Source: Cryptomeria japonica (lineage: Eukaryota > Streptophyta > Pinopsida > Cupressales > Cupressaceae). From it: DNA of 64,000 bases. How positions within the stretch are numbered: position 1 is the stretch's first letter; each line of letters opens with the position of its first letter. The DNA lies in assembly GCF_030272615.1 (NCBI RefSeq), contig NC_081414.1, positions 909,115,009 to 909,179,008 of the forward strand, written 5' to 3'. Shown piece after piece: positions 33,720 through 45,037 of this stretch. Under the pieces are notes generated by a model, which searched no databases, was not told the origin of the DNA, and saw nothing but the letters and a program-made list of their open reading frames with translations. Position numbers and translations under genes: made by a program.

Positions 33720-34040
33720 ACCCTAATTGTTTTTTAAAATTAATGTGACTGATCTAACCTTTCCAACAAAGTTAGATATGAATCTATTGAAAAAATTAAT
33801 CATTCCAAGGAAAGTTTCTATTCCCTTTTTATTTGCTGACAAAGATAATTCCTTAGTGGCTTTTACCCCATAAGGGTCTATTGATATATCTCTTTTGGAC
33901 ACAACATACCAAATAAGCTTACCTTGCAAAAATCCAAAGGCACACTTCTTAGGGTTTAAATATACCCTAAATTATTGAAATAATTGAAACAATGTCTCTA
34001 AATGATTAAAATCATCCTCCTTAGAATTTGAAAATATTGT
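33720..34040 (-). pseudogene. Minus-strand gypsy RT/RNase H junction fragment
   Basis: The minus frame 33929-33723 reads GKLIWYVVSKRDISIDPYGV, then KATKELSLSANKKGIETFLGMINFFNRFISNF. This matches the conserved gypsy stretch after the RT palm (G-x-x-V-S-x-x-G-I-x-x-D-P ... F-L-G-x-x-N-F-x-R-R-F-I). Upstream on the same strand LNPKKCAFGF is visible. It is only about 100 residues of pol, without neighbours on either side. Confidence 0.82.
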
Positions 34041-34409
34041 ATGAACATCCCAATAGACGAGACTGATCAAATTAATTAGATCTCAACAGTAAATGTTCCC
34101 TCATTAAAAAATAGTTCTTACATTAGAGAGGCTAAATATCATTTTATCATATGTGAATGTGTTCCATTTGTGATAAATCTTGTCTTGTGTTGGACTTGTG
34201 GAAAAACAAGGGTTTCACCAATAAGGATACTAGGACCACTACATTGATAGAGGGGTGAATCCAATAGATCTAGCCACAATCTAAATAAGGAAAGGCCTAA
34301 AATTCTAAATAGATTTACTGGTTATTTTTTTCCCCCTTTCTAGTTGAAATTAGATGGGGGTGAACCCACAAAAGTGGGTTACACTTTGTTACCAAGTTTG
34401 ACACTACAA
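34041..34409. other. Unassigned stretch
   Basis: No recognisable domain. The right part (34340-34409) may be very decayed copia pol leading into the RNase H tail that follows. Confidence 0.35.
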
Positions 34410-34650
34410 TATTCATTTGTAGGAAAAACTTCACATTTAGACATCTTCACAAAACCTTTTGCATCACCGTGCTATCTTCAGTTGCGCTATCTCTTTTTGG
34501 AGAGGATTTTTTTCCCACTGGGTTTTCTCCTTTTTCTCTGTTTCATAGAGATTTCCTTGTATTTGGGTACCTGACCAGGCCTTGTTGTCAGGACCCATCT
34601 TTTTTGGTTTCAGTAGTTGTTCTAGGTTTTAGCTTCTCCCTAAGTCTAGC
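34410..34650 (+). pseudogene. Copia RNase H C-terminal tail
   Basis: The plus frame 34344-34574 contains HLDIFTKPFASPCYLQLRYL, the hallmark end of copia pol (D-I-F-T-K-P-L followed by L-R). It is followed by about 90 bp of pyrimidine-rich sequence and then a purine tract and LTR start, the expected order at the 3' end of a copia element. The rest of pol is absent, so this is a 3' fragment. Confidence 0.72.
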
Positions 34651-35045
34651 TTAAGGGAGGTGTTAGAGTAATCGGGTCTTTACTTGATTAATTAAACGAT
34701 ATTTATTTAATTAATTAAGTTCCCCTTTATCTCTTTTACACTTAAGCTAACATTAGGTGCATAATAATTAATTCTTTTATTAATTATTATGTGCAAGCCT
34801 AGGGTTTCCATTTTAGGGGTTGAATTCTTTCTTTTGTATCATTAATTCTATTACACATTTTTGTGAATACAGAGCTCTCATATTCTTGAGCATTTTCCTA
34901 TGTTTATGTTTTTCTCTGTTGCTTCCTTGCTTCTCCTTGTAACAGGTTTATTCAGCTTGCAGAGATCATTTGGGCTCCTATGGTGTTGTATTTCTCAACT
35001 CTCACATAAATTTTGAACTAAGAGCCTTTGATCTAATTCTCTTCA
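34650..35045 (+). repeat. Partial 3' LTR of the copia fragment
   Basis: A purine tract (TTAAGGGAGG) at about 34651-34660 is followed by TGTTAGAGTAATCGGGTC, an LTR-like start at about 34661. The AT-rich part and CTCATATTCTTGAGC follow. The end is not fixed: I suggest CTCTTCA at about 35045, without a second copy to prove it. Confidence 0.5.
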
Positions 35046-35547
35046 ATTAATTACTTCAAATGAGACCTCTTAAACCTTAAATCATTATATTTTCTACAAA
35101 ATGTATGATTCCAGCAAAAATCAAGATGTACAAAAAAGTGGGAACCAACATTGTGAGTTCACCCATGGTAATTTTGAAATCGGGGTAAAATAAGGAATGC
35201 TTAAAGCAAATTATCAAAAAATAGGCAACTACAAATATCCAAAGGAGCCACAAACTGAGATTTGGGCAAACTAAAATATTTAGAACGTATTCCCAGAAGT
35301 TCACCTTGATTGTTTTGGACCGGGTAGTACAAATTCACCCTAGTCCTCTGAATTTTACTCCATCAAAATATAAACCTATTTGTTGCTATCGACTCTATCA
35401 AAATGTCAGAGTATAGCTCATGATCTTGTTGCTTACACATTGAAAGAAAGGAAAAGGGTGATGGATAGACGTTTTCCTTAGGTCAAACCCCAGTTTAGGA
35501 ATTAATCTTGAGTTGAATAGTGTAAATACTAAAGTAAATGCTAATAT
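35046..35547. other. Unassigned left flank of the young LTR element
   Basis: I see no gene. The ACCTC at 35548-35552 is the left copy of the target duplication of the next element. Confidence 0.45.
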
Positions 35548-35552
35548 ACCTC

Positions 35553-36867
35553 TGTAGCATCGGAATTAGGAATCATCAAAGCAATATATAAAAAAACATA
35601 TTATTCATTATTAGCTCAATCACACATTGCAATGATCTAATCCTAAGCACACTCAATAGAGACATGAAATAAAACATTCAAAAGCAAAGATCATGCAAAC
35701 CAAAGATGGGATTCGAATGCTCCTTCCATGCGGCTCCATTGTTCTTCTTTCCTCTTCAAATGGTTGGATTGTGGATCTCACCTACAAGTGCACACACACA
35801 ATTGAAAGCAAGATGGATATTGATGATTGATCAAGAGTACTAGAAGCATGAATTCAATAGCATAATTAGGGATTTCAAGGGTTATTAGGGATTTGATTGA
35901 AGAAATTCATCCAATTTATAGAGAAATTGGAGAAATGAACAAATTAGCATGATAGTGATTCGAATAGAAATTCAAATCAAGAATAGCAAAATTATGACAT
36001 ATCTATGACAAATTGCTATGCAAGGATTTATGACAATTCTATGACAAATTTCTATGTCAAGAATTTATGACAATTTATGACAAATTCTATGACAAATTTC
36101 TATGTCAAGAATTTATGACAATTTATGACAAATTCTATGACAAATTGCTATGCCATTTCCATAAATTTAGGAGAGAAATAGGAGGAAATTGAATTTAAGA
36201 ATTAAGAAAATTAAGAAATTAGAAAATGAGGAATTTAGGAAATTGAGAAATTGATGGAAATTAGAAATTAGGTAAATTAATTAATAATTTGTCATTTATT
36301 AATTAATTCACAAAGAGGAATAATTAGCCAATTAAATGAACATTTAATTGTGACACAAAGACTTAGGATAGATAAATAATTTATTAATCCTAGAAGAGGG
36401 AAAATGCCAAACAAGATTAAATGAATAAATCATAAAACCTTGGAAGATGAATTAGAAATGCAAGGATGACAATTAGGTCTTGACAAAGGATAGTTGATAT
36501 CGATTCGATCATGATTTTGAATTGATAAATGACCAATGTGATAAATGATTTAATTGAAATTGGTTGACAAAAATCAATGATAAATTGACCAAATTGACAT
36601 GATTGAAAAAGGACAAGGATCGATGACGAATCGATCGCAATATGACAAGATTGACAAAAGGACAAAGATCGACCAAAATCATGATTGTTGTCGACAAGAC
36701 CAAATTCGAAAGTGAGATGAATGAAGAATGACTCGATGCTCGCAAATGATAAAAACCAAGTGCGTGACATAGGAGAAATGTTAATGCGACGCAAAAACCT
36801 AAAATGAGGCAATGCGCAAATGTTAAAGTATGACCCTGCAAGCGTTGACCATTTTTAGGTGTCTACA
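35553..36867 (-). repeat. 3' LTR (minus sense) of the young element
   Basis: On the plus strand it starts TGTAGCATCGG and ends TGTCTACA, 1315 bp. It contains two and a half tandem copies of a TATGACAAATT-rich unit of about 48 bp (about 35994-36152). Confidence 0.95.
35913..35920 (-). promoter_or_regulatory. Candidate TATA box in the left LTR
   Basis: TATAAATT on the minus strand; the identical site in the right LTR, which would be the active promoter, is at 45398-45405. It would put U3 at about 975 bp. Confidence 0.5.
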
Positions 36868-36885
36868 TTTTGCCCCTCTTTGAGA
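36868..36885 (-). other. Polypurine tract of the young element
   Basis: The minus strand reads CTCAAAGAGGGGCAAAA directly before TGTAGACACC, the start of the 3' LTR. This fixes the element's orientation. Confidence 0.85.
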
Positions 36886-37401
36886 CAATGCGATTTTAAG
36901 CATTGTTTCAAAGAACAATAATGAAAATGCCCCAGACAATGACAATGACATATGCATGCCCCCTCGAGGAATTGGCCGGAAATATGCAGAAAAGAGGCCA
37001 ATTGATCGATAAAAATGATAGGATCGAACAGACTGACAATCGGAGATCGGATGCAAGAAGGACAAGCAATTGACGACACAAAAGACCATGATCAACATAA
37101 GATGGAGAGAGTGCACGTCCATCTATGCACTGACAAAGATCTATAAATGAAGCAAAGAGAATGAAATTTGCTCATTTGCACTAGCCCAAGAAGAGGATTT
37201 GTTGCTCTGGAAAAGAACACTTGCAGAGAGAGGGAGAACATTCTAATGGCAGATCACCTCGGAGAACGTGTACGCACGTACAAATGACCAGACGATGTGG
37301 GAGAAGCGGTATGTATCTCAAAAACCCATGTTTTCAATTTCATGAATTTGACTTGCTTGCAGGACATTACGGGGCCCACAGGGGATGCAGAAACTGACTT
37401 C

Positions 37402-37530
37402 TGCGCTTGTGTAGGGTCTTTTGCGCTTGTGTCATGTCTTCTGCGCTTGTGTAATGTCTTATGCGCTTGTGTAAGGGTACACAAGCGCAAGAGTCAAGAC
37501 ACAGGCGCAAGAGTCAAGACACAAGCGCAA
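37402..37530. repeat. 20-bp motif array arranged as a palindrome
   Basis: TGCGCTTGTGT occurs at 37402, 37422, 37442 and 37462, exactly 20 bp apart. After a short loop ACACAAGCGCA-type units follow at 37479, 37499 and 37519, again 20 bp apart in the opposite sense. The two arms are complementary and could form a stem of roughly 50-70 bp in DNA or RNA. The same motif recurs in the leader of this element at 44819-44920. Confidence 0.92.
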
Positions 37531-38929
37531 TTGTGCATTGAAAACCTTAGTTTTGGTCAAAATGACATGCAAATGATCGGAAAAGGGGGGATAAGGGTAG
37601 GATAGGTCAATTTAGATGAAAAACACCCTGATTGGACATGAAAATGAGGAAATGCAACCTGTAGGAGCAAACCCTAAAACTGACAAAATGATGCCCCAAT
37701 TGCGATGCAGAGTCAACAGTATCCGTTGATCACGCGAGAGAATCGACCAGACTGCTTCATGCTACGACACAGACTTAGGAGCACAGAGAGAGATACTTTA
37801 GTAGGACTTGAGACATGGTAGGGATGAGGAGGATAGAGGGAGAACCCAGTGACAGAGGCACGTGCTCCTTATGACAGACAGTGGACATTATGTAGTTTGA
37901 CATTATATAGTCAACCTGCGGGCCATACTTAGGACAGATAGTCCAATTTTGTACTCCGATATGATTTTGACATATGATATGATATGCATCGATATGATGG
38001 GATGCAATGTGTTATGACTGATCTTATTTTCCATGTATGGATGACTTATGCACTGTTGATGTATGAATTGTGGAACATGTATAGATATTTTTTTTTTTTA
38101 TGTGTTTTGGATGCATTGATAATATGAAATGGATAAAATGCTTGATGTAATGCAAATGTACTAACCAATGAATGCAGGATGCAGCATATGTATGGAGAAA
38201 TCGGAGCACTAGACCGAACTGACTATCCGAACTAACGGAAGAAATGTTAGTATGAAGAAATGAGACAGGGGAGAGTTAGAGATGAAGAAAAACTTGCTTT
38301 TAGTAATGCACTTTGTAGGTGAGAACCTTTATTTTTATGTAGCAAAATGGATGCGTAGCATCATGGCATTGAAGGCCAGAGCTGAAATGCAACCCTTTTT
38401 TTGCAAAAGACAGACACATCATAGACAAATGACAATCATAATAAAAAAGAAAGGGACCATGAGCCATCCCGGTCACTCTAAATCACTCAGTGACATCATC
38501 GAGCAACATAGGAACATGATCGAAGCCAAAGATAAATCAATAAAAAGATAAGACACACAAATTCAAGCATATCAAACAAACATCTTGATCTTCATTGTCA
38601 AAAGTTGAAAGTGCTGATAGGACGATCATGCTGTCTGGTTTCAGGAAATGCGGTACCCCGTCTAAGACAGGACATAGTCTGGTTTTGAGTATACCACACC
38701 CTGTATAAGACCCATGATAGTAGAGACAAGGACAAATGATTTTGAGGTTGATTGATATGACAATTGTGATCAGTTTGAATGTTTGGTTTAAGTGAAAAAG
38801 TTCATCTGTTTATGCATGATTTCATTAAAGCACAATGTGGGATTGCGTGTCGTTGGATGCATACTCAGTGATCTGTCTATGCACAAAGGGATCATTTATT
38901 GTTTGTTTTTTGCTTTTCGAGTTTTTACA

Positions 38930-39190
38930 ATTTCTTTGTTCATTTTTTCAGGACTTTATATGATTTTTTTTTATTTTTTTCAGGACATTTTTCAATTTTT
39001 TTGAATTATTTCAGGACATTATTTGATTTTTTTGAATTATTTCAGGACATTATTTGATTTTTATGACTTTTTTCAAGACAATTTTTCAATTTTTTATGAT
39101 TTTTTTAGGACAGTTTTCAATTTTTTTTTGAATTTTTCAGGACATTTTTTAATTTTTTTGGATTATTTCAGGACATTTTTAGATGTTTTT
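38930..39190. repeat. T-rich minisatellite with TTTCAGGACATT units
   Basis: About seven to eight imperfect units of 30-36 bp, each with TTTCAGGACA followed by a T-rich run and GAATTA or similar. It lies in the non-coding 3' region of the young element. Confidence 0.85.
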
Positions 39191-39837
39191 TTGATTTTGC
39201 CCCTAGTGTCTAGCAAGGCAAGGAATATGAGAGGTGAATAAATAGGCTTTCTGAAACGATGGTGGATAGAGGGAAGACAAAGGCCTTTTATCATGGAGAC
39301 AACACGGATGCAATTTTCAAGGGCTATTGCACGATGGGACAAGAGACTAGATATGACAATGTAAAGTAGGAACATGGCATGAGGGACATGTCAAGAGGTT
39401 TTTGAAACCATGTTTAAATTTTGCATCCTTATGTCAGATCAAGATCAAGGAATGAAAAAGAGTGTATGGATAGTGATAAGATATGGATAGGATAAGCAAG
39501 ACCAAGAATGGATAAGGGACATGGACTGAAGGTCAGGATGAGATACGGGATGGTGGCAAAAAGTCGCAATACGCTAGGGAATATGGATGAAAGGGTATAA
39601 TAAGCAAATGGATAAAGACCAAAAGCTATGATGGACTAAAAGCTGCAAACAAGATGCATGATGCTCATGATGATCCTTAGCCTTGTCAAGATCAAAGGTG
39701 GAAAGGGAAATTGGACATGAGGGACAATAGGATATGAAGGGTATTGACATGGTATGATAGGATAATGAAGGGCAATAGGATATGAAGGAAGAGATTTGCC
39801 CCCAAGTGTGGTGTGCAAGAAGTTCATAGATTACGCA

Positions 39838-39905
39838 TGATGCCTGTTTGCCAGGTTTTCATCACAGTACTTGCCCAAGGCGCCTGTTTGCCAGGTTTTC
39901 ACCAG
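39838..39905. repeat. Two tandem copies of a GCCTGTTTGCCAGGTTTTCA unit
   Basis: The 20-bp block occurs at about 39842 and 39881, roughly 40 bp apart. The core TGTTTGCCAGG is partly palindromic. Non-coding 3' region of the young element. Confidence 0.7.
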
Positions 39906-40377
39906 TGGACAAATTATTTTTTCTTTACTTTTTTTTTCTCACTTTTTTTTTTCACTTCTTTATTTTTGTTTTTTGACTTTTTCAAGAGAAGATGGACACA
40001 TGATAGGGGATGGAAGAAGGACTCAAACATCTTTTTGTTTGGATAGTAGCCTTGAAATAAATGGACCATGACCTTTTAAAAGTATGCTCAAAGACGTTGG
40101 TAGGATAAGGACATGGAAAATGAGATGAAACTAAGGCAAGGATTTATGCAAAGGATGGGATCAAAGGGATCGAAGGATGGAAAATATGCATTGGATAATG
40201 GATAGGGTATTGGAAGAATTGGGCTTCACTGGATGGAAATGTTGGCAAGATCAACATTGGCACACACCTTGAGGGGTGATGGACTGATGGAGGAAAAATG
40301 GATCTCAGATTGTGAGATTTGGATGGAGGAATAGCTTGGGATTTTGGCACATAAGGGCCCAAAATGGATGAAGAAGG

Positions 40378-42972
40378 TCATGGAGGAACAAATTTGAGAG
40401 GTTTGGATGGAGGAATAGAAACTTTAGATGCCAATCTGGGTTGTTCTTTTTGTGCTTCAAGGAGCTTCTTGGGGATCCACATGGTTTTTGATTTTTCATG
40501 CTTTTGTGGTTCCTTGGAGTGCATTGCTTGCACAAGGGATTTAGGAACCCATATATATTTTGACTTTGCTTTATTTTGCTCAGTGGGCCCTTGTGGCCTT
40601 TTGGATATTTCTTTTTCTTTAGAGATCATATTATTCTTTGTTTTGACATGTCGATTAGATTGGACATGTTGATCCTTGAATACATGTGGATTGCTAGACT
40701 TATGATGTTTATGCTTGGCATCCAAATTGCTTGGAAGAGGGAATGAATGTCGGTGTGGATGGGAATGATATGGAGGCATGTGGGATGGATGGAAGGTTCT
40801 CCAAGATGTGTGCCTTTGTTGATGTTGCATAGGAGATGGAGGGATATAGGGACCTAGAATGGATGGAAGCGATGATGGGGAAGGTGGACATTTGGATTTT
40901 GACTTTGAAGGGATACCAACGCCTTGAGAGTGAGTTGTGTAGACATGAACATTAGTATATTCTTTGATATGAAGGGGTTCTTCCTCATGAAGGTCTACTC
41001 CTTTGCCTTTATGAATATCTTGACTTGTAGGATACTCTTTTCTTTGGGAAGAAGACGCGAGTCCATTATGAGGTGGATATGATATGAGAGAAATAATGAG
41101 ATCTTGAAGTGGATCGGATTGCACCAAAGTGGAAGAACCCATTATGCATGTTGAGGGTTCATGAACATCTTGCACTGACACGTTAGAATCATGAGGGGGA
41201 CTAGGATTGTGTAGTGGACATGGTTCAATGATAGGCTCTTCAAGAGATGGAATGGGAGAAATAATGGGATCGTCAAAAGAAATGCGATCTTGGAGTGGAT
41301 ATGCGGGATTAGGACGTGGAGATGGAGGGACAAGTGGATCTTGTCGAGGATTTGAAGGAATAATTTGATCTTGACAAGGAGGAAGATCATTGGAATCTTC
41401 TTTAAAGGTGCTTTTCTCTTGACTTTTAATGGGATCATCGGAAAGGATGGAAGGGATATCTGGAATGTCAATGGGATTTGAAAGGATATTGTGTTCTTGG
41501 AATGGAAGGGGATCATTTGGGATTGGATGGACTAGGATATCCTGATCTTGCTCGGGGAATGGAGTGTCAATAGGACTTTGGATAGGATGGACAAGAATAG
41601 GGGAATCATCATGAGTTTCTAGGAAGATGGGGTCCTGGTCAACAATTGGATGGGATGATAAGGTTTCAGGATCTTGATCTTGATATTCTTTAGGACTCAT
41701 TTCTTCGTGCTCTAAATTATCCTCTTGACATGGGGTTGGACTTCGGATATGCCTGGGGGATTCTGACAAGGAATCAATGCTTTGGCATGAAGGAAATGCA
41801 CTTTGAACATTTGTGATGGATTCTGGCAAGGAATCAATGCTTGAACATGAGGAAGAGGGACTTTGAAGGGGGTCCTCTAAAACAGGTAATGGCAATAAAG
41901 TGCATGGTGGCATTGGGTCTTGTATTTCTGAAACATGACAAGGATGTGCATCATGAATTGGATTATCATCTCAATGAATTATGGATAGCTCTTGGATAAT
42001 TTCATCCTTGGGTGTATTGTTTGATGAGGACAATATGGAAGATTCTTGTGAAACTTCTAGAGGTGTAGGGATAGATGCCACTGGAGAGTCAATTTACTTG
42101 TGGGGGGATGAGGCATTGCTAGACATAATTGTATTATCTTGATCTTCCTCAAAGAACTCACTTGGTAGTTTCCTTAAGAGCATTGCAATAAAGCCACCTT
42201 TCTTTCGAGGTTTTGATATAGTTGAATCTGGAATTTGAACTTGTTTGGAAAGAATTTGGTTTTGGTTTGATGTCATGTTTTGATATTGAAATAGATGTTG
42301 ATCATTTTGGTTTGACATGTTCAAAATTCAGCTTGGTGCATGTTGCAACCTTTGTTTTTGAATGTTTGGTCGTTGTTGTTGACATTGATATGTTGATTGA
42401 ACTTGTTGATATTCCACCATTGGTTGAACTATTTGTTGACATTGTATAGTTGGTTGGACATATTGTTGAAATTGGACCATTGGTTGCGTTGGTTGAATAT
42501 GTTGAAATTGTTGAACAATTGGTTGTGATGGTTGAAAATCTGATTGATAGTAAACACCTTCTTGTTCTTGTTGTGAAGGCACATAATGTTGTTGTCTCTT
42601 TTCTTGAAATTGTTTCATCATCTCTATTTGTGAGAGGAGAGCTGGTATGTCTGATTGTTCAAGAAGAGATCTTACATCAATTGGCTCGATATTTGGATTT
42701 TGACCTGGAAGTTTTCGAAACATTTTGGACATTTGTGATCTATTCTTCACAATGTTTTTCACTCTTTGTTCCAAAATCTCATTTTCTTGAGCTAGTTTCT
42801 CCTCTAGTTTTTGTATTTGGAGACTTGTTTCATCATAAAAAGTTTGATCAATATTGCCTTGTTGTTGGGTTGGATAGAATTGTGATTGCATTGTCGGTTG
42901 ATATGTCAAACTTTGTTGCATCATTGGTGCTTGGAACCTTGTTTCAATAGACATGTCACTATGCAAATGCAA
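40378..42972 (-). pseudogene. Gag-like Gln/Pro-rich ORF of the young pol-less element
   Basis: A single minus-strand frame from the ATG at 42972 to the TGA at 40378, about 865 codons, is interrupted by only three stops: TGA at 42328-42330, TAA at 42094-42096, TGA at 41971-41973. N-terminal third: a coiled coil (LQIQKLEEKLAQENEILEQR) and Gln-rich repeats (QPMVQFQQYVQPTIQCQQ). The middle is Pro/Ser/Asp-rich and low-complexity. The C-terminus has two copies of a K-x-x-W-[VI]-P-K-x-L motif (SKYIWVPKSL, SKTMWIPKKL). No enzymatic domain and no zinc knuckle are seen. I infer a structural, gag-like role from position; the function is not established. Confidence 0.7.
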
Positions 42973-44818
42973 TATTTTTGGAATTTTTTATTTTAAAAGG
43001 ATGATGTATGAAATTCAACTAAATGCAAACTAAATAGATGAAGATGCAATCTATGGCAAGAGTGCAACCTATGTTTTTGGTTGTTTTTCAAGATTTTGAC
43101 AAACTTTTTGGAATGCAAATCTAAGAGAGAGACCCTTAGGAAATTGGAATGATGTCTAGACCTCAAAGGACAAAAAGGATTAAGTGACAAAGGACAAGAT
43201 GACAATGTCTCCCCTATATGCTTGGCTACTAAGCTAGGTTTGACCAAATGAAATTGATGACAAAAAGACAAAAGTTTGATAAGGTCTAGACTTCCTAACA
43301 ATGACTTAGGGTTTATCAAAGATTTGGATTATTCAAGTATGACAAAACCTAGTTTTCAGACTATATGCAAAAGGACAATTACTATGCAAGTGACCTTAAT
43401 ATGATATGATAATGACTTAAGCCTAATGAAGAGACTTAAGGTATGCGAATATGAGTGTATGACAATGGTATGACTTTAATGCAAGAGGACATATGCAAAT
43501 AAATGACCCTTATTGATATGCAAAGGAGTATGACTTAGATGAAACTTAACCTTGACAATGATCTTACAAAATGCAAACCTAGGATGAACCTAAATCTAAG
43601 TGACATGAATGTTGAGACAAGATTTTGACAAATATTTGGCAACCATGTTTGAAGATATGTTTTGAACTTTGTTGAACTTTTGTTGGATGAATGTCTCTTG
43701 TGTTTAAATCTTGTTTGGAATCAATTTTGTCTTGTTCTTGAAATGAGTTAAAATTCAACTTTTGACAATCAAAGAATACAAGATATTGCAACTTAGACTC
43801 AAGACAATCATGCTCATTTCCACATTTCTTATGGTAGGCAAAGACATTAGGTACTTGAGAGGTAGACTCATTATGGGATTCAAGGAGAATACATAGATGC
43901 TTGACCCCACGGGCTCCCCTCCACGGCACTCACTTCTCAGGGCAGCCAAGCATCAGTCCCCATGGAAATCTCCCCATGGCGAACTTAGTATCTCTTCCAA
44001 GTATCCGAACTTGTCCTTCTCAAGCAACTAGAAGGGTTTTTTGGCCTCTAAAAACAAGGTGTTTAGTCAGGATTTCTATTAAGTGTTACTCCTTGATGTC
44101 ACGCAAGCGTGATTGAGACATTAAGCCCATCAAGATACCAAACAAATGTAGTCGCGCAAGCATGATTTAGACCAAGAGGCCCTACTTAGATGTTGATATG
44201 AGAAAGAGTCCAAGGGTCATCACTTCCCAAGTAACTGCAATTCCCACGTAACACTTCCTTCAAAGCTTTCGCTCATCGGGTATTTTTTTATAGTGAGTTA
44301 GAATGCCAAGGAATTCTAGCCGTACTCACTTTGGGTCGTTCCCTTCTCACGATTATCACTTGCTTGCAAAAGCAAAGTGGTCGGGAAGGCAGGCCCTTTA
44401 AAGGAGACAAACAATCAAAGACAAAAGCATGGTATCGAAGATCTGGATTTCTGATCACCCTAAAAGGATGAGAGCATACTCTCCAACTCCAATGTCATAC
44501 TTCAACAATCAAAACAAACAAATGTTTATTCCAACCTATTTAGAAAATCACTAAGTGCCTAAATTAATAAACACAAACACAAAGTTTGGTTGTTTTTCCA
44601 AGGCAACCTGCAAAACCCAAGTTAGAGGTTTGATTTATTGTCTTTGACTTTCGAATCTGCACAAAGCGTGTTAGTAGTTTGATTTATTGTCTTTGCCATG
44701 CGTATGCCAAGATTCTGCACAGATAATTAGTACCAAAATCCAAAGCACAGAAAACAGAATGCAAAAACACAACAAATTTCAAGTAAACACTGCATTTTTT
44801 ACCTCTGTTCTGGACTTT
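42973..44818 (-). other. Leader region of the young element (minus sense)
   Basis: About 1.85 kb between the leader array and the gag-like ATG. Only short open frames are present (for example 43929-43579 on the minus strand), none with a motif. A GC-richer stretch at 43895-44300 (with CACGCAAGCGTGA and GTCGCGCAAGCATGA) contains small palindromes. Probably untranslated leader. Confidence 0.5.
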
Positions 44819-44920
44819 ACACAGGCGCAGAAGTCATGACACAAGCGCAGAATGTCCCCTACACAAGCACAGAATGTCTGACACAGGCGCAAGTTGTCTT
44901 ACACAGGCGCAAAAGTCTCC
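44819..44920. repeat. 20-bp motif array in the leader of the young element
   Basis: Five units of ACACARGCGCA start at 44819, 44839, 44861, 44881 and 44901, spacing 20 or 22 bp. They lie about 120-220 bp inside the 5' LTR (minus sense), all in one orientation. This is the same motif as the palindromic array at 37402-37530. Confidence 0.92.
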
Positions 44921-45013
44921 AGAATACCCTGCACGACCCTGTTTTTGGGTTTTTGGCCTGCAAAATCAACTTGAAAGCACTCCAAAACACAGTTAAAGGG
45001 TTAGATGGTTAGT

Positions 45014-45032
45014 GTTCACGTCGGGTTCACCA
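45014..45032 (-). other. Candidate primer-binding site of the young element
   Basis: The minus strand reads TGGTGAACCCGACGTGAAC, five bases from the LTR end. It begins TGG, as a site pairing with a tRNA CCA end should. I could not match it to a specific tRNA from memory. Confidence 0.65.
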
Positions 45033-45037
45033 ATTAA

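Noticed and set aside
35077-35304. 75-codon minus frame with membrane-like composition
   Set aside because: Hydrophobic residues arise from AT-rich codons; no homology recognised and no start context.
36417-36841. Two overlapping minus-strand frames of 110 and 131 codons, repeated at 45902-46326
   Set aside because: They lie within the LTRs and recur only because the LTRs are duplicated; no protein motif.
37402-37530. Possible CRISPR array from regular 20-bp spacing
   Set aside because: Spacing equals the repeat period with no unique spacers, arms are inverted, and the sequence lies in a plant LTR element.
42450-42950. 166-codon plus-strand frame
   Set aside because: It is the reverse of the Gln-rich part of the gag-like ORF; element orientation is fixed as minus by its PPT and PBS.
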